DNA from: Oscillospiraceae bacterium
GTDB lineage: Bacteria; Bacillota; Clostridia; Oscillospirales; Oscillospiraceae
Length of the DNA stretch: 64,000 nucleotides
Assembly (NCBI GenBank): GCA_902795045.1
Contig: CADBJU010000014.1
Span: 62,001-126,000, forward strand
Direction: 5' to 3'
Shown: piece after piece, positions 55,306-63,973 of the stretch
Layout of the letters: every line of letters starts with the position of its first letter
How positions within the stretch are numbered: position 1 is the stretch's first letter
Program-made: the position numbers and the translations under genes
The notes under the pieces: generated by a model
What the model was told of the DNA's origin: nothing
Database searches by the model: none
Seen by the model: only the letters and a program-made list of their open reading frames with translations

Positions 55306-56679
55306 ATGAAAAGGAAAAAAGCTAATTCCCTGATCGCCGTGATCCTGGCGGCGCTGATGCTTTTGACGCTGGCGGTGAGCGCGATCCCGTTTGCGGCTTA
55401 CGCCGACGAGATGGACGAGCTCGAGACCCTGCGGGCGAGAAAGGCGGAGCTTACCGGCCAGGTCGAGGAGATCAAGGAACGCATCCTCGGCCTGCAGGAG
55501 CAGAAGGCAAACGTCCTCGAGCAGATGGTCGCCCTTGAGGAGCAGCACCGCCTGGCCGAGGAGCAGCTCGAAGTGATCGACGAAGAGATCCGCGGCTATG
55601 AAAAGCTCATCGAGGCCAAGGGCCTGGAGGTCGAGGCGGCCAAGGACCGCGAGAGCGTTCAGCTCGAGCGCTACCGCACCCGCGTGCGCGCCATGGAGGA
55701 GAGCGGCGGCTACAACATCCTGGCCCTCGTCCTCCGGTCGGAGAACTTCTCCCAGCTCATCACCGCCATCGACGACATGGGCCTCATCATGGAGAGCGAC
55801 AAGCAGCTGCAGCGCGACTATGAGGCAGCCCGCGAGGAGACCGAGGAGGTCAAGGCCCAGTACGAGGCCGAAAAAGCGGTCTATGAGGAGCGCCAGACCG
55901 AGCTGAGGGGCGAGCAGCAGGAGCTCAAGGATACGATGGACAAGGGCGAGCAGCTTCTCTACGATCTCCAGGACGAGATCGAAGCCGCCGTCAAGGAGTG
56001 GGAGGACGCCCGCATCGCCGAAGAGGCCGCAGCCGCCACCATCTCCAACGTCATCGCAAGCTACAACGCCCGCAAGGCGGCCGAGCGCGCCGCCGAGCAG
56101 GCTGTCGCCCAGCAGGCTGTGGAGCAGGCCAAACAGCAGATCACCGAAATGATGCAGGCAAACCTGGAGGCCATCTCCCAGGGCTATGAGCCGGTCTACT
56201 CCGAGGCGCAGATCCAGCAGTTTGCCCAGGAGGCCTCCGTCGGCTATGTGGCGGGCGAGCAGTCCAGCGGCTTTGTGTGGCCGCTGCCGTGTTCCCAGCG
56301 CGTAACGAGCCGCTTCGGCAACCGCTCCGACCCGTTCACCGGGGAGACCCGCTACCACAGCGGCATCGACATCGACGGCTACGGCAACGACGGCGCGCCC
56401 GTCATCGCCGCCGCCTCCGGCACGGTCATCACCGCCTCCTATGACAGCGCCTACGGCAACTATGTCATCATCGACCACGGCGGGACGAGTACGGTTTACG
56501 CCCACATGTCCGGCCTTGCGGTCTCCGAGGGCCAGAGCGTGAGCCAGGGTCAGACCATCGGCTACGTCGGCTCCACCGGCCGCGCGACCGGCACCCACCT
56601 CCACTTCGAGGTCTACGTCGGCGACGGCAGGGTAGACCCCGCCCAGTACTTCTCTGGGATCAGCTATTATAACTGCTGA
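55306..56679 (+). CDS. Coiled-coil M23 peptidase, probable FtsEX-controlled hydrolase (first of two)
   Basis: 457 residues from the ATG at 55306 (AGGAG 6 bases before; an in-frame TTG at 55276 is less likely). Signal peptide MKRKKANSLIAVILAALMLL cleaved near AAYAD. Long coiled coil from about 30 to 300 (ARKAELTGQVEEIKERILGL, MVALEEQHRLAEEQLEVIDE). The C-terminal LytM domain has zinc ligands in YHSGIDID and THLHFEVYV with YVIIDHGG. EnvC and PcsB-type proteins share this layout and are activated by FtsEX. It lies 33 bases after ftsX. Confidence 0.93.
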   Translation: MKRKKANSLIAVILAALMLLTLAVSAIPFAAYADEMDELETLRARKAELTGQVEEIKERILGLQEQKANVLEQMVALEEQHRLAEEQLEVIDEEIRGYEKLIEAKGLEVEAAKDRESVQLERYRTRVRAMEESGGYNILALVLRSENFSQLITAIDDMGLIMESDKQLQRDYEAAREETEEVKAQYEAEKAVYEERQTELRGEQQELKDTMDKGEQLLYDLQDEIEAAVKEWEDARIAEEAAAATISNVIASYNARKAAERAAEQAVAQQAVEQAKQQITEMMQANLEAISQGYEPVYSEAQIQQFAQEASVGYVAGEQSSGFVWPLPCSQRVTSRFGNRSDPFTGETRYHSGIDIDGYGNDGAPVIAAASGTVITASYDSAYGNYVIIDHGGTSTVYAHMSGLAVSEGQSVSQGQTIGYVGSTGRATGTHLHFEVYVGDGRVDPAQYFSGISYYNC

Positions 56680-56744
56680 TAAGCAAATCATCACAGCATT
56701 GTCGGGCCATCGCCAGATGGCCGCGGTTTGACTCCGCAGAGCCT

Positions 56745-58016
56745 ATGAACAGAAAGAGAAAAACCCTGTCCGTACAGCTTTTGAGCCTGATCCTCTGCAC
56801 CGCGCTGCTGACGGCGCTGACGCCCGCAGGCTACGCCGCCGTCTCCCAGGCGGAGATCGAGGCCCTGCGCGCCCAGCGGGACGAGATCGAGAGCCTGCGC
56901 GAGGAAAAGCAGGCCGAGATCGACGAGCTCAAGGAAAACGCCGTGGGCATCCTGGTTCAGAAGCGCGCCCTGGACGAACGCAACACCTACACCATGCAGC
57001 AGCTCCAGCTCAACGAGGAGGAGATCAGGCTGTATGACGAGATGATCGCCGACAAGGAAAAGGAAGTCCTCAGCGCCCAGCAGCAGGAGCAGGAGCAGCT
57101 TGACCGCTACCGCGCCCGCGTGCGCGCCATGGAGGAAAACGGAACCCTCAATCTTCTGGCGCTCATCCTGAAAGCCAACGACCTGGGCGAGATGCTCACC
57201 GCCATGGACGACGTGGGGGAGATCATGCTGCGCGACAAGGAGCTCGAGGACAGCTATGTCCGCGCAAGACAGAACACCGAGGAGATCAAGGCCGAGTATG
57301 AGGCCTACCAGAAGGAGGTAGGCAGCAAGCAGGACGCCCTGCGCATCGAGCAGGAAAAGCTCCAGGCCGAGATCGACGAGGCGTCCGAGCTGCTGATCGG
57401 CCTGCATGACGACTACATGAACCGCCAGGCCGAGATCGCCGAGATCCAGGCCCAGGAGGACGCCACCAATACCGCCATTTCCGTCCTGGTAGCCAAGCTC
57501 GAGGCCGAGCGCGCGGCCGAGGCTGCCGCGGCGGCAGCCGCCGCCGGAGGCGGCGGGGGAGGGGGCGGCGGAGGCGGTGCGGCCGCCTACGCAAACGGCT
57601 CCTTCATTTTCCCCGTCGCGACCTACTCTTACATCTCCAGCCGCTTCGGCGAGCGTATCCACCCCATCACGGGCGAGCTTAAAAACCACAACGGCATGGA
57701 TATCGCCGCCAACATGGGTACCGCGGTCTACGCCGCCGACGGCGGGAAGGTCGTCCTGGCCGAGTGGTACGGCGGCTACGGCAACTGCATCATGATCGAC
57801 CACGGCAACGGCTACAAGACCCTGTACGGGCATCTTTCATACATCGGAGTGAAAAACGGGCAGGCGGTCACCCAGGGCGATACCATCGGGCAGGTCGGCT
57901 CCACCGGCAACTCCACCGGCCCTCACCTGCACTTTGAGGTGTACTTAAACGGCTCGCGCATCGACCCGGAGCAGTTCTATTCCGGACTGAACATCTCCGC
58001 CGATGCCGGTGTGTAA
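56745..58016 (+). CDS. Coiled-coil M23 peptidase, probable FtsEX-controlled hydrolase (second of two)
   Basis: 423 residues. Signal peptide MNRKRKTLSVQLLSLILCTA, coiled coil about 30-255 clearly paralogous to the preceding protein (RYRARVRAMEENGTLNLLAL vs RYRTRVRAMEESGGYNILAL). A low-complexity hinge of poly-Ala then eleven Gly (near residue 270) leads into the LytM domain with NHNGMDIAANMGT, CIMIDHGNGYKTLYGHL and PHLHFEVYL. All zinc ligands are intact. A tandem duplication of the first hydrolase; the flexible hinge is peculiar to this copy. Confidence 0.93.
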   Translation: MNRKRKTLSVQLLSLILCTALLTALTPAGYAAVSQAEIEALRAQRDEIESLREEKQAEIDELKENAVGILVQKRALDERNTYTMQQLQLNEEEIRLYDEMIADKEKEVLSAQQQEQEQLDRYRARVRAMEENGTLNLLALILKANDLGEMLTAMDDVGEIMLRDKELEDSYVRARQNTEEIKAEYEAYQKEVGSKQDALRIEQEKLQAEIDEASELLIGLHDDYMNRQAEIAEIQAQEDATNTAISVLVAKLEAERAAEAAAAAAAAGGGGGGGGGGGAAAYANGSFIFPVATYSYISSRFGERIHPITGELKNHNGMDIAANMGTAVYAADGGKVVLAEWYGGYGNCIMIDHGNGYKTLYGHLSYIGVKNGQAVTQGDTIGQVGSTGNSTGPHLHFEVYLNGSRIDPEQFYSGLNISADAGV

Positions 58017-58030
58017 AAAGAATACAGGCA

Positions 58031-58060
58031 TGCCGGGCAGTCGCTTCTGACTGCCCGGCA
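58031..58060. terminator. Hairpin between the M23 and S41 genes
   Basis: Perfect 12-bp stem TGCCGGGCAGTC / GACTGCCCGGCA with a GCTTCT loop, no T run. More likely an mRNA processing or attenuation structure than a full terminator. Confidence 0.55.
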
Positions 58061-58089
58061 ATAAGTGATTATAACCCCGGAGGTCTTCC

Positions 58090-59334
58090 ATGAGGCTTTG
58101 GCAAAGAATCCTAAACGCGATATTGCGCTTTATCCATGCTGTTTTGAATATCCCGGTCCGCATGAAAATCGTGATCCTCCTGCTGGCCCTGTCCTGCGGG
58201 GCCGTCTGGTGGCAGACCCACCGCTCCATGCTCGACGCCGTGGGCGGCAAGAACGAGTTTGACGAGGCCATGCGCTACATCGAGATCAAGAACGTGGTGG
58301 ACGATCGCTACATCGACCCCGTCGACCGCAGCACCCTCGGCGACAATGCCGCCGCCGCCATGATCGCGGCCCTCGGCGACAAGTGGAGCTACTACATGTC
58401 GCCCAACGAGTACAAGGCCTTTCAGCTCTCTTCCACCAATGAATACAGCGGCATCGGAATGGCTATCCTGAAAGAGGAGCACGGCGGCTTTGAGGTCATC
58501 TCCGTCAACATGGACTCGCCCGCCGCCTGGGCGGGGCTCACGGCGGGGGACGTGATCACCGCCGTGGACGACATCGACCTGACCGACAAGACCCTCGACG
58601 AGGCGCGAAAGCTCATTCGCTCCCGCCTCAACACCAAGTTCGTCCTGACCCTCAGCAAGGGACGGCGGGAAATCGAGGTCGACTGCACCGGCATCTACCG
58701 CAGCTCGGTCTTCTGCCGTCTGGAGAAGACCATGGCGGGCTATGTGCAGATCAAGAACTTTGAGGCCGGCACCGCCCAGGACGCCATCGACGGCATCGAA
58801 AAGCTCTTGAACCAGGGCGCGGTGGCCCTGTGCCTCGATCTGCGCGGCAACCCCGGCGGCCTCGACACCGAGGTGGCCCAGCTGCTGGACTATCTGCTTC
58901 CCAACGGCAAGCTCTTCGTACAGCAGAACAAAAACGGCAAGCAGATCGTCACCGAATCCGACGGCATGTGCATCCAGATGCCCATGTGCCTGCTCATTAA
59001 CGCCGAGACCTACGGCGAGGCCGAGGTCTGCGCTGCGGCCCTGCAGGAGTTCCAGTGGGCCACCCTCATCGGCGAGCCCTCCACCGGCAAGACCAGGACC
59101 CAGGAGACCATCGTCCTCTCCGACGGCAGCGCCATCCGCCTTTCCACCGGCACCTACCTCACCGGCAGCGGCGTCGACATCAGCGCCCGCGGCGGCGTGT
59201 CGCCCGACTACATCATGCACAACTCCGATCCCAGCGCCACCGGCACCACCGCCGGCACCACCGGCGACAGCTCCGGCACCGGCGTAACCTCGGACGACGA
59301 GCAGCTCATGTATGCCCTCAAGATTTTGAGTTGA
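58090..59334 (+). CDS. S41 (CtpA-like) protease homologue lacking the usual nucleophile serine
   Basis: 414 residues. N-terminal membrane helix (MKIVILLLALSCGAVWW), PDZ domain (GIGMAILKEEHGGFEVISVN, GLTAGDVITAVDDIDLTDKT), S41 core (ALCLDLRGNPGGLDTEVAQL). The active site of CtpA proteins reads TASASE-type with the nucleophile in the middle Ser; here it reads ETYGEAEVCAAALQEF, placing G309 there. The general-base Lys region is kept as K334 in GEPSTGKTRTQE. It ends in a Thr/Gly/Ser-rich tail. It is probably an inactive or altered homologue acting as scaffold. It follows the FtsEX hydrolases and may regulate them. Confidence 0.85.
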   Translation: MRLWQRILNAILRFIHAVLNIPVRMKIVILLLALSCGAVWWQTHRSMLDAVGGKNEFDEAMRYIEIKNVVDDRYIDPVDRSTLGDNAAAAMIAALGDKWSYYMSPNEYKAFQLSSTNEYSGIGMAILKEEHGGFEVISVNMDSPAAWAGLTAGDVITAVDDIDLTDKTLDEARKLIRSRLNTKFVLTLSKGRREIEVDCTGIYRSSVFCRLEKTMAGYVQIKNFEAGTAQDAIDGIEKLLNQGAVALCLDLRGNPGGLDTEVAQLLDYLLPNGKLFVQQNKNGKQIVTESDGMCIQMPMCLLINAETYGEAEVCAAALQEFQWATLIGEPSTGKTRTQETIVLSDGSAIRLSTGTYLTGSGVDISARGGVSPDYIMHNSDPSATGTTAGTTGDSSGTGVTSDDEQLMYALKILS

Positions 59335-59359
59335 CACGGGGCGGGAAAATCAATATAAT
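59331..59359 (+). promoter_or_regulatory. Perfect consensus promoter of greA-lysS
   Basis: TTGACA (59331-59336), 17-base spacer, TATAAT (59354-59359). The -35 hexamer overlaps the S41 stop codon (59332-59334). Confidence 0.88.
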
Positions 59360-59434
59360 CTATCAGGTTAAAGACACTTTTAATAATTCAAGTTTCAAAT
59401 AGTTGCCGGGCTGCGGCAGAAGGAGAAGGTCACT

Positions 59435-59923
59435 ATGGCAAATGCAAGCAGATTCAAAATGAGTCAGGAGCGTCTTGACGCGCTCAAGGAGGAGCTGTAC
59501 TATCTCGAGACCGTGCGCGAGAAGGAAGTCGCGGAGCAGATCAAGGAGGCCAGAAGCTTCGGCGACCTGTCCGAGAACAGCGAGTACGACGAGGCCAAGA
59601 CCGAGCAGGGCAAGCTCTATTCCAAGATCGCCGAGCTCAAGGTACTCATCGAAAACGCCGAGATCGTGGAGAAAAACGAAGAAGATGTCCCCAAGGACTC
59701 CGTCACCCTCGGCAGCATTGTCAAGGTCCTGGACCTGGAGTTTGACGAGGAGGAGACCTACGAGATCGTCGGCTCCCAGGAGGCAAACCCCAAGGCGGGC
59801 CGCATTTCCGACGACTCTCCCGTGGGCCGCGCCCTGCACACCCACCGCGCCGGCGACACCGTCACCGTCGCCGCCCCCGCGGGCGAGATCAAGCTCAAGA
59901 TCCTTTCCGTAGAAAACAAGTAA
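59435..59923 (+). CDS. greA: Transcription elongation factor GreA
   Basis: 162 residues, normal length. N-terminal antiparallel coiled coil with the acidic tip GDLSENSEYDEAKTEQGKL (Asp-Leu-Ser-Glu-Asn-x-Glu-Tyr, the catalytic signature) and C-terminal FKBP-like part (DSVTLGSIVKVLDLEFDEEE, ISDDSPVGRALHTHRAGDTV). It rescues backtracked RNA polymerase through the secondary channel. Precedes lysS by 12 bases in one operon, a common pairing in Firmicutes. GAAGGAGAAGG lies before the ATG. Confidence 0.98.
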   Translation: MANASRFKMSQERLDALKEELYYLETVREKEVAEQIKEARSFGDLSENSEYDEAKTEQGKLYSKIAELKVLIENAEIVEKNEEDVPKDSVTLGSIVKVLDLEFDEEETYEIVGSQEANPKAGRISDDSPVGRALHTHRAGDTVTVAAPAGEIKLKILSVENK

Positions 59924-59935
59924 TTGGAGTCACCT

Positions 59936-61435
59936 ATGAGCGAAGAGAGAAATAACAATCAGGCTCCCGAGATGGAGCTTTCCGAGATTTTGCAGGTGCG
60001 CCGCGACAAGCTCGCCGCCCTGCAGCAGGAGGGGAGAAACCCCTTCGAGCAGACCAAGTTTGCCCGCACCGCATGGTCCCGGGAGATCAAGGATAACTAT
60101 GACGCCTTTGAGGAAAAGCAGGTCAAGGTCGCCGGGCGCATCATGTCCAAGCGCGGCATGGGCAAGGCCATCTTCTGCCACATCAAGGACGATAAGGGCC
60201 TCATCCAGCTCTATATCCGCTCCGATGCCGTGAGCGAGACGGAGTTTCTGGACTTCCGCAAGTACGACATCGGCGACATCATCGGTGTCGGCGGCTATGT
60301 CTTCAAGACCAAGACCGGCGAAATTTCCGTGCATGTGCAGTCGGTGGTGCTGCTTTCCAAGTCCCTGCGTCCGCTGCCCGAGAAGTTCCACGGCATGACC
60401 AGCACCGAGCTCAAGTACCGCCAGCGCTATGTCGACCTCATTGTCAACGACGACTCCCGCCGCAACTTTGAGATCCGCTCCCGCTTCATCTCCTATGTCC
60501 GCCGCTATCTGGACGGCAGGGGCTACATGGAGGTCGAGACCCCGGTCCTGAACACCATCTCCGGCGGCGCGACCGCGAGACCCTTCATCACCCACCACAA
60601 CACCCTGGACATCGACATGTACCTGCGCATCGCCACGGAATTAAACCTCAAACGCCTCATCGTCGGCGGCATCGAGCGCGTGTATGAGCTGGGCCGCATC
60701 TTCCGCAACGAGGGCATGGATACCCGCCACAACCCGGAGTTTACCTCTGTCGAGCTCTATGAGTCCTATGCCGACTTCAACGACATGATGGACCTCTTCG
60801 AGGAGCTTCTCTCCGGCGCCGCCAAGGAGATCCTCGGCACATACGACGTGGAGTGGCAGGGCCATCAGGTCTCCCTCGCCCCCGGCTTCCGGCGCATGAC
60901 CATGGCCGAGGCCGTCAAGGAGTATCTGGGCGTGGACTTCATGGCCATCACCGATGATCAGGAGGCCGTCGCCGCGGCGAAGGCTGTCGGCGTGGACATG
61001 GACAAGGTGGAGCCCACCTGGGGCCACGCGCTCTATGAGTGCTTCGACCAGAAGGTGGAGGAGAAAATGATCCAGCCCACCTTCATCACCATGCACCCGG
61101 TGGACGTCTCGCCCCTCGCCAAGCGCAGCCCGAAGGATCCGCGCCTGACCGAGCGTTTCGAGCTCTTCATCTGCTGCAGCGAGATGGGCAACGCCTTCTC
61201 CGAGCTCAACGACCCCATCGACCAGAAGCAGCGCTTCCTCAAGCAGGTGGAGCTGCGGGCCAAGGGCGATGACGAGGCGGGCATGATGGACGACGATTTC
61301 ATCAACGCCCTCGAGTACGGCATGCCTCCCACGGGCGGACTCGGCATCGGCATCGACCGCTGTGTCATGCTCCTCACCGGCGCAAGCTCCATCCGGGATG
61401 TCATCCTCTTCCCGACAATGAAGCCTCTGGAGTAA
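59936..61435 (+). CDS. lysS: Lysyl-tRNA synthetase, class II
   Basis: 499 residues from the ATG at 59936 (TTGGAG before it; TTG at 59924 is too close). N-terminal OB-fold anticodon-binding domain (KVAGRIMSKRGMGKAIFCHI), then class II motifs: motif 1 RRYLDGRGYMEVETPVLNTI, motif 2 RIFRNEGMDTRHNPEFTSVE, motif 3 GGLGIGIDRCVMLLTGASSI. Charges tRNA-Lys. Followed by a strong terminator. Confidence 0.98.
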   Translation: MSEERNNNQAPEMELSEILQVRRDKLAALQQEGRNPFEQTKFARTAWSREIKDNYDAFEEKQVKVAGRIMSKRGMGKAIFCHIKDDKGLIQLYIRSDAVSETEFLDFRKYDIGDIIGVGGYVFKTKTGEISVHVQSVVLLSKSLRPLPEKFHGMTSTELKYRQRYVDLIVNDDSRRNFEIRSRFISYVRRYLDGRGYMEVETPVLNTISGGATARPFITHHNTLDIDMYLRIATELNLKRLIVGGIERVYELGRIFRNEGMDTRHNPEFTSVELYESYADFNDMMDLFEELLSGAAKEILGTYDVEWQGHQVSLAPGFRRMTMAEAVKEYLGVDFMAITDDQEAVAAAKAVGVDMDKVEPTWGHALYECFDQKVEEKMIQPTFITMHPVDVSPLAKRSPKDPRLTERFELFICCSEMGNAFSELNDPIDQKQRFLKQVELRAKGDDEAGMMDDDFINALEYGMPPTGGLGIGIDRCVMLLTGASSIRDVILFPTMKPLE

Positions 61436-61453
61436 AACGTATAACGAGTACAG

Positions 61454-61486
61454 AAGCCCCGTGAGCCCGGCTCATGGGGCTTTTTT
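61454..61486 (+). terminator. Terminator of greA-lysS
   Basis: 13-bp stem with one G-T pair (AAGCCCCGTGAGC / GCTCATGGGGCTT), CCG loop, then six T. Confidence 0.92.
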
Positions 61487-61518
61487 CATTTTCAGAAACT
61501 TTTCATCCGCGGAGGCTA

Positions 61519-61645
61519 ATACTATCCCCTGATAGGAATCTGACAGTCCTTCCGGCAGGAATTGTGCCATACTGTGTTGGCTTTCTTGACCATATATCTC
61601 CATTATGCTCTGCGAACACGTCAGCTTTCTATCAGGGAATAGTAT
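61519..61645. repeat. AT-rich stretch framed by a 17-bp inverted repeat
   Basis: ATACTATCCCCTGATAG (61519-61535) and CTATCAGGGAATAGTAT (61629-61645) are inverted with one mismatch. The whole interval 61490-61810 has lower GC than its neighbours. Open frames on the minus strand here lack a ribosome binding site and run into the lysS terminator. Perhaps a remnant of an inserted element. Confidence 0.55.
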
Positions 61646-61667
61646 AAAATGTATGATAAATCCCCCA

Positions 61668-61695
61668 TTGACATTGACAGGGGAGCGAATATAAT
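61668..61695 (+). promoter_or_regulatory. Promoter of the clostripain-like gene
   Basis: TTGACA (61668-61673), 16-base spacer, TATAAT (61690-61695). The leader is about 115 bases. Confidence 0.78.
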
Positions 61696-61748
61696 AATTA
61701 TCAGATGCTTCGGAAAAAACAGCATCAGACGGCTGAAAACCAGGATGG

Positions 61749-61783
61749 GCTTTGTATAGAAATACATATGCTGTATACAAAGC
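61749..61783 (+). promoter_or_regulatory. Leader inverted repeat of the clostripain-like gene
   Basis: GCTTTGTATA (61749-61758) and TATACAAAGC (61774-61783) are perfect inverse complements, 15 bases apart. It may be a leader hairpin or an operator. It also contains TTGTAT and TATACA with a 16-base spacing, a weaker alternative promoter. Confidence 0.5.
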
Positions 61784-61816
61784 ATCACAGCTGAATAAAC
61801 AAAGGAGGCGTTCTTA

Positions 61817-63727
61817 TTGAAAAAAATCATCGCGGTTCTGCTTGCACTCATGCTGTGCATGAGCCTCTGCGCCCCGGCTTTCGCCGATGACGGGTGGACG
61901 ATCTTTGTCTACCTCTGCGGGTCGAATCTGGAAAGCGATAACGGCTTTGCAAGCACGAATATGCAGGAGATGATCGAAGCCACCGCAAACTCCGGCGTGC
62001 GCTTCATCGTAGAGACCGGCGGCGCGTCCGCCTGGCAAAACGACGCATCCCCCGATGAGCTGGACCGCTACGAGATCACCGGCGGCAACGCCGTGATCGT
62101 CGACCGCCAGCCCCAAGACAGCATGGGCAAATCCGAGACGCTGCGGGATTTCCTCCGCTGGGGCCTCACAAACTACCCTTCGGCCCACAACGGTCTGGTC
62201 CTCTGGGATCACGGCAGCGGCAGCATCAACGGCGTCTGCTTTGATGAGCTTGCCGAACAGCAGAGCCTCACCCTGCGGGATATCGACAACGCCCTGATCA
62301 GCGTGCAGGAGCTTGTGCCGGACGGCTTCGACTTCATCGGCTTTGACGCCTGCCTGATGGGTACGCTGGAAACCGCGAATATGCTCGCACCCCACGCAAA
62401 ATACATGATCGGCTCCCAGGAGCTCGAGCCCGGCACCGGCTGGGACTATAAGGCCATCGGCAATTGCCTCGCCGCCGAGCCCGCCGCCGACGCGCTCACG
62501 CTGGGCAAGGCGATCTGCGACGGCTTCTATGAAAACTGCACCGCAAACGAGCAGGAGCGTGACGCCACGCTCGCGCTGGTGGACCTGAGCAAGATCGGCG
62601 CGCTCGCCGCCGCCTTCGAGTCCTATGCCGAGCACCTCTATAACGCCACCGACGACGAGGCCAACTTCGCCCCCATCTGCCGCGCCATCAATTCCGCGGA
62701 GAACTTCGGCGGCAACAACCGCAGCGAGGGCTATACCAACATGGTCGACCTCGGCGGCCTGATCGCTGCCGGGTCCGAATGGTCGGACAACGCCAAGGCC
62801 GCCCGCGAGGCGGAGGATGCCGCCATCGCCTACCAGGTGCAGGGGCCGGGCCACAAGGATGCCAGCGGCCTGTCCGTCTACTATCCGCTCCAGGTGCAGG
62901 GCTCCAGTGAGCTTTCCATCTTCCGGGATGTCGCTGTCGGCACGCATTATCTCGCGCTGGTCGACAAGATCGCCTACGGCTTTGCAAACGGCGGCAGCTG
63001 GGCCGGATATGACCCGAATACCCCCTGGGACTGGAACAGCATGGTGCCGGACAGCACCCAGAGCATGGCCATCACCTTCACGCAGGAGCCCACGCTGGAC
63101 GAAAACGGCGTGTACTACTTCGTGCTTTCGGAAAAGGGCCTGAACTATACCGAGTCTGTGGAAGCACAGGTCCGCGTGTACTCGGATGACGGGCAGGACT
63201 GCCTGTCCCTCGGTATGACCAGCGACGTGATCGCCGACTGGAATACCGGCCGTGTCGAGGACAACTTCGACGGCCTGTGGTTCTCCCTGCCCGACGGCCA
63301 GAACCTCAGCGTCAATCTTGTCGATGAGCGTGACGGCTACGACCTCTACACCAGCCCCGTCAAGGTCAACGACGATTACACCAACCTCCGCTTCGCCTGG
63401 TATCATGACAGCGGCGAGGTCAAGCTGCTGGACCTCTGGGACGGCGTCGGCGACAACGGCATTGCCGCCCGCTCGGGCGAGTCTCTCAAGACCGGCGACC
63501 GCATCGTTCCGCAGTACGACGCGTTCGATGTGGACAGCTATGAGGAATCGACGTATTCCGGCGTGGAATATGTCTGGACCGACGGCGACAAGCTCGGCTT
63601 CGGGCCGCTTTCGGACGGGAGCTATCTCTATTCCTTCTACATCAATGATATCTTCGGCGGCAGCTTCGTCACCGACAATGTCCGCTTCGACATCGATCAG
63701 GGCAGCATCAGATTCAACGCAGCCTGA
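61817..63727 (+). CDS. Secreted clostripain-related cysteine peptidase (C11)
   Basis: 636 residues from a TTG start; AGGAGG lies at suitable distance and the signal peptide (KKIIAVLLALMLCMSLCAP, cut near AFADD) begins at once. The C11 caspase-like core has WTIFVYLCGSNLESDNGFAS, the catalytic H132 in LVLWDHGSGSINGV and the catalytic C179 in FIGFDACLMGTLETA. The C-terminal half (about 390-636) is a beta-rich domain without a named family here. No wall anchor, so probably released. C11 enzymes usually cleave after Arg or Lys. Followed by a family D repeat rather than another gene. Confidence 0.93.
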   Translation: MKKIIAVLLALMLCMSLCAPAFADDGWTIFVYLCGSNLESDNGFASTNMQEMIEATANSGVRFIVETGGASAWQNDASPDELDRYEITGGNAVIVDRQPQDSMGKSETLRDFLRWGLTNYPSAHNGLVLWDHGSGSINGVCFDELAEQQSLTLRDIDNALISVQELVPDGFDFIGFDACLMGTLETANMLAPHAKYMIGSQELEPGTGWDYKAIGNCLAAEPAADALTLGKAICDGFYENCTANEQERDATLALVDLSKIGALAAAFESYAEHLYNATDDEANFAPICRAINSAENFGGNNRSEGYTNMVDLGGLIAAGSEWSDNAKAAREAEDAAIAYQVQGPGHKDASGLSVYYPLQVQGSSELSIFRDVAVGTHYLALVDKIAYGFANGGSWAGYDPNTPWDWNSMVPDSTQSMAITFTQEPTLDENGVYYFVLSEKGLNYTESVEAQVRVYSDDGQDCLSLGMTSDVIADWNTGRVEDNFDGLWFSLPDGQNLSVNLVDERDGYDLYTSPVKVNDDYTNLRFAWYHDSGEVKLLDLWDGVGDNGIAARSGESLKTGDRIVPQYDAFDVDSYEESTYSGVEYVWTDGDKLGFGPLSDGSYLYSFYINDIFGGSFVTDNVRFDIDQGSIRFNAA

Positions 63728-63787
63728 TCTGCGCCGCATCTCCCGCCGCTCCGGCTCGTGAGAGCATTCCCTGTTTTCGTTTGGGTG

Positions 63788-63973
63788 CGTCGCAAAATGC
63801 GTGTCATCCTCCTAAAGGGCATAGAGATTCTAAGCGGCAAACCGCTAAGAATCTCTAATGTTCGCGTAAGCGAAGGATCTTTCCCGGAAAGGTTGCAAAA
63901 CCTTCAAAAGAAAGATCCTTCGTCACTTTGTTCCTCAGGTTGACAAAACGATAAGCATTTTGCAGCGCGCCCT
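63788..63973. repeat. Inverted-repeat element family D, copy 2, with B-type outer arms
   Basis: Outer arms GCGTCGCAAAATGCGTGTC and AGCATTTTGCAGCGCGCCC resemble those of the element at 27261-27412. Inside: AGAGATTCTAAGCGG / CCGCTAAGAATCTCT (14 of 15 paired), and GAAGGATCTTTC / GAAAGATCCTTC enclosing AAGGTTGCAAAACCTT. It follows the clostripain gene and may end its transcript. The last bases to 64000 hold nothing recognised. Confidence 0.7.

Noticed and set aside
61472..61780. 102-codon minus-strand frame (starts MYTAYVFLYK)
   Set aside because: The sequence looks somewhat protein-like, but it reads through the lysS terminator, lacks a ribosome binding site and lies in an AT-rich stretch with inverted repeats. 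At most a decayed fragment.
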